12,044 nt of DNA from an uncultured Lachnospiraceae bacterium. Its GTDB lineage: Bacteria; Bacillota; Clostridia; Lachnospirales; Lachnospiraceae. Shown here one piece after another: positions 6,732-12,044 of the stretch; positions within the stretch are counted from its first letter, which is position 1; each line of letters begins with the position of its first letter. The stretch lies in NCBI GenBank assembly GCA_947565255.1, contig CANOFI010000044.1, positions 1 through 12,044 of the forward strand. The letters run 5' to 3'. Both the position numbers and the translations under genes were made by a program. The notes under the pieces are model-generated. The model was not told the origin of the DNA. It searched no databases and saw only the letters and a program-made list of their open reading frames with translations.

Positions 6732-7466
6732 ATGAAAATTTTGGCACTGGACAGTTCCGGACTGGTTGCCTCGGTTGCTGTTGTGGAGGAGGATAATTTA
6801 ATCGGCGAATACACCATTCATTATAAAAAAACGCATTCACAGACGCTGCTTCCCATGTTAGATGAGCTGACCCATATTCTTGAGCTGGATTTGAATAGCA
6901 TAGATGCCATAGCGGTTGCGGCGGGACCGGGTTCGTTTACCGGACTCCGTATCGGTTCCTCAACGGCGAAGGGACTTGCCATGGCAATGAAAAAGCCGAT
7001 TGTGGAAGTGCCGACAGTGGAGGCCATCGCGTACAATGTCTGCTGCACGGACGCAATTATTTGCCCGATTATGGATGCCAGAAGAAATCAGGTTTATACC
7101 GGAATTTATGAATGGGAGCATCAAACATTCTGCATTCTGGAGGAGCAGATGGCCGTTGGAATCGATGAATTGCTTGAAAAGCTGGAACAATTAGAACAAT
7201 ACACACAATTTCAAAAAAATGTGTTATTTTTGGGAGACGGTGTGCCGGTGTTTCGGGACAGCATTGTGGAAAAGCTGGGTAAAAGGGCGCAGTTTGCACC
7301 CGCACATCTGATGCGCCAGCGCGCAGGCGCTGTGGGTGCTCTGGGGTTAAAATATTTGAAAAAAGGAAAATGGGTAACGGCATCTGCGCACAAACCGGAA
7401 TACCTGCGGCTGTCTCAGGCGGAGCGGGAGCGGCTCGAAAAGGATAAGACAGATGGAAACCATTAA
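6732..7466 (+). CDS. tsaB: tRNA t6A37 complex subunit TsaB
   Basis: 244 residues. TsaB (YeaZ) is an ASKHA-fold paralogue of TsaD that dimerises with it and is required for t6A formation, but lacks the catalytic metal site. The N-terminal MKILALDSSG and the hallmark AGPGSFTGLRIG (64-75) are clear, followed by the conserved KGLAMAMKKPIVEVPTVEA segment and ICPIMDARRNQVY. The histidine metal ligands of TsaD are absent, as expected. The ribosome binding site GAGGAG lies in the end of tsaE (6717-6722). The 3' end overlaps rimI by 14 bases. Confidence 0.95.
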   Translation: MKILALDSSGLVASVAVVEEDNLIGEYTIHYKKTHSQTLLPMLDELTHILELDLNSIDAIAVAAGPGSFTGLRIGSSTAKGLAMAMKKPIVEVPTVEAIAYNVCCTDAIICPIMDARRNQVYTGIYEWEHQTFCILEEQMAVGIDELLEKLEQLEQYTQFQKNVLFLGDGVPVFRDSIVEKLGKRAQFAPAHLMRQRAGAVGALGLKYLKKGKWVTASAHKPEYLRLSQAERERLEKDKTDGNH

Positions 7467-7905
7467 TATAAGGCAGATGGAACAGGCGGACCTGGATGAA
7501 GTAATCCAGATTGAAGCGGCGGTATTTTCGGTTCCATGGACAAGGGATGCATTTGAGGATTCCCTTGAGATGGAGAATACACACTATCTTGTGGTCAGTG
7601 ACGGAGAGGATATTGTAGGTTACTGTGGGTATTACCAGGCTTTTGAGGAGGCCAATATTGTAAATGTGGCAGTAAAGGCAGCCGCGCGGCGAAAGGGCGT
7701 TGCGCGCACGATGCTGCGACGGCTGATGGCGGACGGAAGGGAAAACGGTGTTACCAATTTTGTACTGGAGGTGCGGCAGAGCAATGTGCCGGCCATTCGT
7801 CTTTATGAATCTCTCGGCTTTATGGAAGTCGGCATCCGGAAACGGTTTTATACGGCCCCCGTGGAGGACGCAAAGATTATGATTTGCAGGCAGTCTCGTG
7901 ATTGA
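7453..7905 (+). CDS. rimI: Ribosomal protein S18-alanine N-acetyltransferase RimI
   Basis: 150 residues, single GNAT domain. RimI-type enzymes acetylate the N-terminal alanine of ribosomal protein S18. Seen: the SVPWTRDAFEDSL entry segment, strand IVGYCGYY, the acetyl-CoA loop RRKGVA (79-84), and NVPAIRLYESLGF (111-123) with Y118 at the place of the catalytic tyrosine. Start ATG 7453 lies inside the tsaB end, preceded by AGGA (7441-7444), implying translational coupling. The tsaE-tsaB-rimI order is the common Firmicutes arrangement; tsaD, often next, is here three genes further on. Confidence 0.92.
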   Translation: METINIRQMEQADLDEVIQIEAAVFSVPWTRDAFEDSLEMENTHYLVVSDGEDIVGYCGYYQAFEEANIVNVAVKAAARRKGVARTMLRRLMADGRENGVTNFVLEVRQSNVPAIRLYESLGFMEVGIRKRFYTAPVEDAKIMICRQSRD

Positions 7906-7917
7906 CATCAATTTCCA

Positions 7918-7947
7918 CTACCAAAAAACAAAAAAAACTGCTATACT
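7918..7947 (+). promoter_or_regulatory. TG-extended -10 promoter upstream of the Cys-rich protein gene
   Basis: TATACT (7942-7947) preceded by TGC, giving an extended -10. The -35 region 18 bases upstream (CTACCA, 7918-7923) is poor, as is common for extended -10 promoters. A perfect TTGACA (7902-7907) overlaps the rimI stop but lies 34 bases away, too far to pair with it. The start would be near 7954, leaving a leader of about 94 bases. Confidence 0.5.
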
Positions 7948-7967
7948 GTAAGTCAGAGGAAATACAG

Positions 7968-7979
7968 GCGCCATGGCGC
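7968..7979. repeat. 12-bp perfect palindrome in the Cys-rich gene leader
   Basis: GCGCCATGGCGC is identical to its reverse complement and lies about 15 bases downstream of the predicted transcription start. Its central ATG (7973) could open a 14-codon ORF ending at TAG 8015-8017 (MAQSAGRGLDGTWR). It could be an operator or part of a structured leader. Confidence 0.4.
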
Positions 7980-8047
7980 AGTCGGCCGGCAGAGGTTTGG
8001 ATGGGACGTGGCGATAGGATGAAAATGTGGAAAAAGGAGTGCGCAGG

Positions 8048-8296
8048 ATGGTTAAGCAGATAGGGAAGGAAGTAAAAAAACAGGCTGTGTGCACATGCAA
8101 CCGGTGCGGACATGTCATGAATGCTCATCATACCGTTCCGGCGGAGGATTGTCTTTATGTAGAAAAAGTATGGGGTTATTTTTCTCAGAAGGATGGGGCG
8201 CGGCATAGCTGGTGCTTATGTGAGGCATGCTATGATGAACTGGTATCGGGATTTGTCATTCCGGTAGAGACTGGAGAAGTAACAGAATTTGTGTAA
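8048..8296 (+). CDS. Small cysteine-rich (zinc-ribbon-like) protein, function unknown
   Basis: 82 residues. Two cysteine clusters frame the protein: CxCxxC near the start (CTCNRCG, 15-20) and CxCxxC near residues 57-62 (CLCEACYDELVSGFVIPVE), plus a single Cys between them and several His; this suggests a bound Zn or Fe. The central VEKVWGYFSQKDG block and the CEACYDELVSGFxIPV end recall an uncharacterised family seen in many Firmicutes, which I cannot name with certainty. ATG 8048 is chosen because AAGGAG (8034-8039) is 8 bases upstream; a GTG at 8027 would add seven residues without a good ribosome binding site. It has its own predicted promoter and a following hairpin, so it may be a single-gene transcript. 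It could be a metal-binding adaptor or sensor. Confidence 0.75.
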   Translation: MVKQIGKEVKKQAVCTCNRCGHVMNAHHTVPAEDCLYVEKVWGYFSQKDGARHSWCLCEACYDELVSGFVIPVETGEVTEFV

Positions 8297-8325
8297 ATGA
8301 AACAGATACAACAAATTGTTTTGAG

Positions 8326-8371
8326 GAACTCTGGGAAAGATGGCAAAATGCATCGTTTTCAGGGTTCTTTT
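8326..8371 (+). terminator. Probable intrinsic terminator after the Cys-rich gene
   Basis: GAACTCTG (8326-8333) pairs with CAGGGTTC (8360-8367) with one T-G wobble; inside, AAA-GATG pairs with CATC-g-TTT. The stem is followed by TTTT (8368-8371) and, a little later, a run of eight or more T. The stem has internal bulges, so efficiency is uncertain, and the T-rich tail overlaps the next promoter. Confidence 0.5.
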
Positions 8372-8376
8372 AGTTC

Positions 8377-8405
8377 TTGTTTTTTTTGGAAAAATGCGGT
8401 ATACT
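8377..8405 (+). promoter_or_regulatory. Promoter for rnz
   Basis: TTGTTT (8377-8382), 17-base spacer, TATACT (8400-8405). The predicted start near 8412 gives a leader of about 80 bases before ATG 8491. This also argues against the longer in-frame reading that begins at TTG 8377, since those codons would precede the transcript. Confidence 0.6.
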
Positions 8406-8434
8406 ATACATAGAAACAATGGCAGTGCGAAAAA

Positions 8435-8456
8435 AGACAAAGAGTACTTTTTGTTT
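8435..8456. repeat. Imperfect palindrome in the rnz leader
   Basis: ACAAAGAGTACTTTTTGT (8437-8454) is self-complementary apart from one G-T pair, centred on AGTACT, and can be extended by two pairs outward. It lies between the rnz promoter and start codon. It may be an operator or a leader hairpin; AT-rich composition makes a chance origin plausible. Confidence 0.3.
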
Positions 8457-8490
8457 ATTAATAGAAACCGATAAGAAAGAGGATAGTTTT

Positions 8491-9399
8491 ATGCTGGATG
8501 TGTGTTTGCTGGGATGCGGGGGAATGATGCCGCTTCCTTATAGAAGTCTGACTGCGCTGATGATGCGCTACAACGGCAACAGTATTCTGATAGACTGCGG
8601 AGAGGGGACCCAGGTGTCTGTCAAGGCGCAGGGCTGGAGCTTCAAGCCGATAGACCTGATTTGTTTTACCCATTACCATGCAGACCATATCAGCGGTTTG
8701 CCCGGACTCTTGCTTACAATGGGCAATGCAGAGCGGACAGAGCCGCTGCTTCTGGCAGGCCCGAAGGGGTTAGAGCATGTTGTAAATGCATTGCGTGTCA
8801 TAGCGCCGGAGCTGCCTTTTCCGATACAGTTTCATGAGTGGAGCGGCCCGTATGAAGTGCTGGAACGGAATGGATACCGTCTGGAGGCCTTTAAAGTCAA
8901 TCATAATATTTTGTGTTACGGATACAGTATTACGATACCGCGAGTCGGCAAATTTGACCTGGAAAGGGCCAAAAAGGCCGGAATTCCGCAAAAATACTGG
9001 AGCCATCTGCAAAAGGGCGAGACAATTCAGGAGGGAGAACAAATGTTCACCCCAGATATGGTGCTCGGTGAGGAGAGAAAGGGAATCAAACTGACATATT
9101 GTACCGATTCACGTCCGACACCGGCGATTGTAAATCATGCACGCGGGGCAGATTTGTTTATTTGTGAAGGTATGTATGGAGAACCAGAAAAGGAAGCGAA
9201 AGCGGTGGAATATAAGCACATGACTTTTGAGGAGGCTGCTGTTATGGCGAAGGAGGCACAGGTAAAGGAGCTTTGGCTGACACATTTCAGCCCGTCTCTT
9301 GTCAGGGCGGAAGAATATATGGACAGTGTCAGAGCTGTTTTTCCGAACAGCAAGGCGGGCAGAGACCGAAAATGCGTTGAACTGCATTACGACGAGTAA
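8491..9399 (+). CDS. rnz: Ribonuclease Z-type metallo-beta-lactamase-fold nuclease
   Basis: 302 residues. RNase Z cuts tRNA precursors just after the discriminator base so that CCA can be added, mainly on tRNAs without encoded CCA. Zinc ligands visible: H61, H63, D65, H66 (THYHADH), H138 (VNHN), D206 (CTDSRP), H265 (LTHFSPSL), with H243 (KHMT) in the conserved HxT motif. DCGEGTQ (35-41) is the family's early signature, and KKAGIPQKYWSHLQKGE (161-177) corresponds to the segment after the flexible tRNA-binding arm. Start ATG 8491 has AAGAGGA (8477-8483) seven bases upstream and begins at the first conserved strand; the longer frame from 8377 adds unconserved residues. The adjacent tRNA-Ser gene lacks CCA, fitting the role. 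Confidence 0.9.
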   Translation: MLDVCLLGCGGMMPLPYRSLTALMMRYNGNSILIDCGEGTQVSVKAQGWSFKPIDLICFTHYHADHISGLPGLLLTMGNAERTEPLLLAGPKGLEHVVNALRVIAPELPFPIQFHEWSGPYEVLERNGYRLEAFKVNHNILCYGYSITIPRVGKFDLERAKKAGIPQKYWSHLQKGETIQEGEQMFTPDMVLGEERKGIKLTYCTDSRPTPAIVNHARGADLFICEGMYGEPEKEAKAVEYKHMTFEEAAVMAKEAQVKELWLTHFSPSLVRAEEYMDSVRAVFPNSKAGRDRKCVELHYDE

Positions 9400-9416
9400 G
9401 AAAGGCAGGGGATATT

Positions 9417-10031
9417 ATGAATAAGAAATCAGGCGGCACCGGGAAAGCCGGGGTAATGGTGTTTGTTGTTTTGGTGATGGCGGTGATTATCGTTATTTTC
9501 TGGAAGGGAATCAACAAGACCAAAAATGACTCCACAGGAGACAATACAAAGCAGACAGAGCTGCAAAAAATTATCAACCGGGATTTGGATGCAAATTATC
9601 CGAAGACGCCGACAGCGGTTGCCAAGCTGTACTGCTCTATTTCCAAAGAGGTGCACGGAGAAGAGGTTACGGAGGAGCAGGTGGAAAAAGTCTATAAGCA
9701 GCTTCGCAAATTATTTGCGGAGGAGCTGCTTGCCAATAATGAGTATAATGACCGGTTAAAGGCGCTGAAAAAGGAAGTTAAGCAGTATCAGAAGGATAAA
9801 ATTCTTATCACGCGCTTCAAGATACTTCAGGAAGCAGACAAAGTGGCAGTTTATGTGGATAAGGACGGGTACGATTGTACGAAGATACCGATTATGTTTA
9901 AGATAAAGAATAGTTCTGCATGGATGGAAAGCTATGAACAGATTATCATGAGAAAGGACGAGGACGGCTATTGGAAAATTATGGGCACGGAGTCGATTGA
10001 AAAGCCGGACGAAGATGAGGATGAAGAATAA
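9417..10031 (+). CDS. Membrane-anchored protein of unknown function (possibly DUF6715-like)
   Basis: 204 residues. A short basic N-terminus (MNKKSGGTGK) and one hydrophobic helix (about 12-29) suggest a single membrane anchor with the rest outside the cytoplasm; there is no lipobox Cys. The soluble part starts with a Thr/Asn/Lys linker, then ANYPKTPTAVAKLYCSISKEVHGEEVTEEQVEKVYKQLRKLFAEELLANN, a helical charged middle, and strands resembling an NTF2-like end (WMESYEQIIMRKDEDGYWKIMG), finishing in the acidic tail DEDEDEE. I recall a Lachnospiraceae family (DUF6715) of this build but cannot confirm it. AGGGGA (9407-9412) precedes ATG 9417. The end overlaps the start of tsaD, so they are coupled. 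Confidence 0.8.
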   Translation: MNKKSGGTGKAGVMVFVVLVMAVIIVIFWKGINKTKNDSTGDNTKQTELQKIINRDLDANYPKTPTAVAKLYCSISKEVHGEEVTEEQVEKVYKQLRKLFAEELLANNEYNDRLKALKKEVKQYQKDKILITRFKILQEADKVAVYVDKDGYDCTKIPIMFKIKNSSAWMESYEQIIMRKDEDGYWKIMGTESIEKPDEDEDEE

Positions 10032-11052
10032 GGATGATATATGGATTCTGGCAATTGAGAGTTCCTGTGATGAGACTGCGGCGGCCGTTGTCAGGAATGG
10101 GCGGGACGTTTTGTCAAATGTAATTTCCTCCCAGATAGAGCTTCACAAATTATATGGCGGCGTGGTGCCGGAAATTGCTTCCCGTAAGCATATTGAGAAG
10201 ATTAATCAGGTTGTGGAGGAGGCTTTGCAGGGTGCAGGGGCTTCTTTCGATGACATAGACGCGATTGCAGTGACATACGGACCGGGCCTGGTCGGAGCTT
10301 TGCTGGTTGGTGTCGCATTTGCCAAGGCGTTAAGCTTTGCACTCGGAATTCCGCTTGTGGGTGTGCACCATATTGAAGGACACATTTGTGCCAATTATAT
10401 TGAAAATAAAGAGCTGGAACCGCCGTTTTTGTGCCTGGTTGTATCAGGAGGCCATACCCATCTTGTAAATGTAAAGGGATATGGACAGTATGAGATACTG
10501 GGAAGGACAAGAGATGATGCTGCCGGGGAGGCCTTTGATAAGGTTGCCCGTGCAATTGGCCTGGGGTATCCGGGCGGTCCTAAGATTGAAGAGCTTTCTA
10601 AGCAGGGCAGCCCGGATGCGATTCCGTTTCCGAGGGCAAAGGTGGCAGGCGGGCAGTATGATTTCAGCTTCAGCGGATTAAAATCAGCCGTGCTCAACTA
10701 TATCAATGGCTGCCAGATGAAAAAGGAACCGATTTGCAGAGCGGATGTAGCTGCATCTTTTCAGAAGGCAGTCATTGACGTGCTTGTGGGGCACGCTATG
10801 GACGCGGCGCAGGAATTTGGAGTGGATAAATTTTCCATTGCAGGCGGAGTTGCATCGAATGCAACGCTGCGGGAGGCCATGCGGCAGGCGTGTGAACAAA
10901 GGAACATTCGATTTTATAATCCGTCGCCCATCTTTTGTACCGATAATGCTGCAATGATCGGGGTGGCAGGCTATTATGATTTTATCAATGGAAAAACACA
11001 TGGATGGGATTTAAATGCGGTTCCCGGTCTGAAGCTAGGAGAAAGCATATGA
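10021..11052 (+). CDS. tsaD: tRNA N6-adenosine threonylcarbamoyltransferase TsaD
   Basis: 343 residues from this start. TsaD (Gcp/YgjD) transfers threonylcarbamoyl from threonylcarbamoyl-AMP to N6 of A37 of ANN-decoding tRNAs, working with TsaB and TsaE encoded upstream. Seen: IESSCDETAAAV (12-23), TYGPGLVGALLVG, the metal ligands H117 and H121 in HHIEGH, VVSGGHTHL, and D308 in CTDNAAMIG, the third metal ligand. The start is ambiguous: ATG 10021, ATG 10015 and TTG 9997 are in frame. I prefer 10021 or 10015 because other TsaD proteins begin only a few residues before the first strand; all overlap the preceding gene's end (stop 10029-10031). The stop TGA overlaps the ispD ATG (ATGA). Confidence 0.94.
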   Translation: MKNKDDIWILAIESSCDETAAAVVRNGRDVLSNVISSQIELHKLYGGVVPEIASRKHIEKINQVVEEALQGAGASFDDIDAIAVTYGPGLVGALLVGVAFAKALSFALGIPLVGVHHIEGHICANYIENKELEPPFLCLVVSGGHTHLVNVKGYGQYEILGRTRDDAAGEAFDKVARAIGLGYPGGPKIEELSKQGSPDAIPFPRAKVAGGQYDFSFSGLKSAVLNYINGCQMKKEPICRADVAASFQKAVIDVLVGHAMDAAQEFGVDKFSIAGGVASNATLREAMRQACEQRNIRFYNPSPIFCTDNAAMIGVAGYYDFINGKTHGWDLNAVPGLKLGESI

Positions 11053-11801
11053 CGGAAAAGAAGACTGCAGCAGTTGTCCTTGCAGCAGGAAAAGGAAGGC
11101 GGATGCAGAGCGGTGTTCCAAAACAGTATATGTCCGTAGGAGATAAGCCTCTTATATATTATGCATTGCGTGCATTTGAGGAAAGCGTAATTGAACAGAT
11201 AACGCTTGTAACTGCACCGGGAGAGGAAGAGTTTTGCCGCCGTGAGATTGTAAAGCCGTATGGATTCAAAAAGGTCAGACAAATCGTGGCCGGCGGTGAA
11301 GAACGTTTTCATTCGGTTTACCGCGGGCTTTGCGCATTAAGAAATTGTGATTATGTATTGATTCATGATGGCGCGAGACCGTTTGTCACGCCGCAGATGA
11401 TTGCGCGGGCGCTTAGCGGAGCGCAGCAGTATGGCTCCTGCGTGGTGGGTATGCCGGTGAAGGATACGATAAAGGTCAGTGATTTTGACGGATATGCATG
11501 CCAGACGCCGAAAAGAGAACTGGTTTGGGCGGTACAGACGCCACAGGCGTTTTCATACAAGCTTATAAAAACTGCCTACGAAAAATTATTTTCGAAAAAA
11601 GATGTGGCAGTTACGGACGATGCCATGGTAGTGGAAACCATGCTGAACAGACAGGTAAAACTAATACCGGGTTCCTATTATAATATCAAAGTTACGACGA
11701 AGGAAGACCTGGCGGTTGCTGAAGTTTTTTTGAAAGAATATCAAAAAGAAGAATGGAAAAAGAAGAAATCAAAAAAAATTTTAAAAATATTAAAAAAGTA
11801 G
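11049..11801 (+). CDS. ispD: 2-C-methyl-D-erythritol 4-phosphate cytidylyltransferase IspD
   Basis: 250 residues. Third enzyme of the MEP isoprenoid pathway, joining CTP and MEP to give CDP-ME. Seen: VVLAAGKGRRM (9-19), PKQY (24-27), IHDGARPFV (105-113), PVKDTIK (136-142), AVQTPQAF (161-168), VTDDAMVVE (188-196) and NIKVTTKEDL (212-221), containing the residues matching E. coli R20, K27, D106 and K213. ATG 11049 overlaps the tsaD stop and has AGGAGA (11037-11042) at six bases; an in-frame reading from 11004 would lie inside tsaD. About 15 residues longer than usual because of a very basic tail (EEWKKKKSKKILKILKK) encoded by A-rich DNA that runs into the tRNA promoter. Confidence 0.95.
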   Translation: MTEKKTAAVVLAAGKGRRMQSGVPKQYMSVGDKPLIYYALRAFEESVIEQITLVTAPGEEEFCRREIVKPYGFKKVRQIVAGGEERFHSVYRGLCALRNCDYVLIHDGARPFVTPQMIARALSGAQQYGSCVVGMPVKDTIKVSDFDGYACQTPKRELVWAVQTPQAFSYKLIKTAYEKLFSKKDVAVTDDAMVVETMLNRQVKLIPGSYYNIKVTTKEDLAVAEVFLKEYQKEEWKKKKSKKILKILKK

Positions 11802-11830
11802 TTGACATTGTATGTCAGGAATGGTAATAT
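11802..11830 (+). promoter_or_regulatory. Near-consensus promoter for the tRNA-Ser genes
   Basis: TTGACA (11802-11807), a 17-base spacer and TAATAT (11825-11830) preceded by TGG (extended -10). The -35 box begins at the base after the ispD stop codon. Initiation near 11837 leaves a leader of about 20 bases before the tRNA, to be removed by RNase P. This is the strongest-looking promoter in the window. Confidence 0.85.
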
Positions 11831-11859
11831 ATTTTTTGCGTTGAAAAAGCGTGCCATAC

Positions 11860-11945
11860 GGAGAGGTGTCCGAGTGGTTTAAGGAGCTGGTCTTGAAAAC
11901 CAGTGACTCCGCAAGGGGCCGTGGGTTCGAATCCCACCTTCTCCG
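11860..11945 (+). tRNA. tRNA-Ser (anticodon UGA)
   Basis: 86 bases, class II tRNA with a long variable arm. Acceptor GGAGAGG pairs with CTTCTCC (one G-T), discriminator G at 11945. The D arm contains CGAGTGGTTTAAGG; the anticodon stem CTGGT/ACCAG encloses CTTGAAA with TGA at 11894-11896; the variable arm is TGACTCCGCAAGGGGCC; the T arm is GTGGG-TTCGAAT-CCCAC. CCA is not encoded (GTTTT follows), so RNase Z and CCA addition are expected to be needed. Confidence 0.97.
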
Positions 11946-11950
11946 TTTTG

Positions 11951-11977
11951 TTTTGAATATTTTGAATAGTTTGAAAT
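11951..11977 (+). repeat. Three 9-bp tandem units between the tRNA genes
   Basis: TTTTGAATA occurs twice in tandem (11951-11959 and 11960-11968), followed by the diverged copy GTTTGAAAT (11969-11977). The AT-rich spacer holds no visible promoter, so both tRNAs are probably cut from one transcript. Replication slippage is a sufficient origin. Confidence 0.5.
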
Positions 11978-11990
11978 TGTACAGGCTTTT

Positions 11991-12044
11991 GGAGAAGTAC
12001 CCAAGCGGCTGAAGGGGCTCCCCTGGAAAGGGAGTAGGTCGTTA
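11991..12044 (+). tRNA. tRNA-Ser (anticodon GGA), 3' end cut by the window
   Basis: First 54 bases of a second serine tRNA. Acceptor 5' strand GGAGAAG, D arm with CCAAGCGGCTGAAGG, anticodon stem CTCCC/GGGAG around CTGGAAA, with GGA at 12025-12027, then the start of a long variable arm (TAGGTCGTTA). It reads UCC and UCU codons, complementing the UGA tRNA before it. Confidence 0.93.

Noticed and set aside
7902..7907. Perfect TTGACA at the rimI stop as a -35 box
   Set aside because: The nearest good -10 (TATACT 7942) is 34 bases away, and no hexamer resembling TATAAT lies 16-18 bases downstream.
7069..7911. 280-residue open frame on the - strand
   Set aside because: It lies wholly opposite tsaB and rimI, whose family motifs are unmistakable; its translation shows no recognisable domain and is rich in Pro, His, Cys and Arg as expected for an antisense shadow.
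7967..8013. tRNA-like or small structured RNA in the leader of the Cys-rich gene
   Set aside because: It has a D-arm-like stretch but no acceptor, anticodon or T-arm can be formed; treated only as a leader palindrome.
8377..8490. N-terminal extension of rnz from TTG 8377
   Set aside because: The extension overlaps the predicted promoter, has no ribosome binding site, and is absent from the conserved family start; ATG 8491 has a good site.
11753..11827. 24-codon ORF in another frame across the ispD end (MEKEEIKKNFKNIKKVVDIV...)
   Set aside because: It runs through the tRNA promoter and its composition only reflects A-rich DNA; there is no independent support.

Overview
This 12 kb window looks like chromosomal housekeeping DNA from a low-to-mid GC Gram-positive anaerobe of the class Clostridia, most like a Lachnospiraceae member. 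This is inferred from protein character, strong AGGAG-type ribosome binding sites, sigma-A-like promoters, tRNA genes without encoded CCA, and the pairing of secA with a frameshifted prfB. All supported genes are on the + strand. I see no mobile element, CRISPR array or phage gene. No gene-free stretch exceeds 300 bases.

Layout. (1) 1-2683: the 3' part of secA, then prfB (release factor 2), which needs a programmed +1 frameshift at an in-frame TGA. (2) About 2722-5778: a threonine-branch cluster of a ThrR/PheB-like ACT-domain regulator, homoserine dehydrogenase, and an alkaline-phosphatase-fold protein of the family annotated either as cofactor-independent phosphoglycerate mutase or as proposed homoserine kinase. 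A TG-extended -10 promoter precedes the regulator. (3) 5791-7905: a tightly packed run of a two-helix YcxB-like membrane protein, tsaE, tsaB and rimI. Gaps are 12 bases or fewer and tsaB overlaps rimI. (4) 7906-8380: a leader and a small cysteine-rich protein with its own promoter, followed by a terminator-like hairpin. (5) 8377-11801: RNase Z (own promoter), a membrane-anchored protein of unknown role, tsaD and ispD, with overlapping or nearly touching ends. (6) 11802-12044: a near-consensus promoter and two serine tRNA genes, UGA and then GGA, the second cut by the window end.

How they fit together. TsaE, TsaB and TsaD form the bacterial complex that makes t6A37 on ANN-decoding tRNAs, using threonine as a substrate; the threonine genes just upstream could supply it, though that link is only inference. 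RNase Z would be expected to mature the 3' ends of CCA-less tRNAs such as the tRNA-Ser genes downstream. SecA (export) and IspD (isoprenoid synthesis) are unrelated housekeeping neighbours.

Nothing here is clearly a new system. The points most worth a second look are the regulator-hom-kinase arrangement with a 21-bp-phased repeat in its leader, an 18-base GAAC-N4-GTTCGAAAAA motif occurring in two separate intergenic gaps, an unusual spacing at the prfB frameshift site, and two unrecognised genes (the Cys-rich 82-residue protein and the membrane-anchored protein before tsaD).
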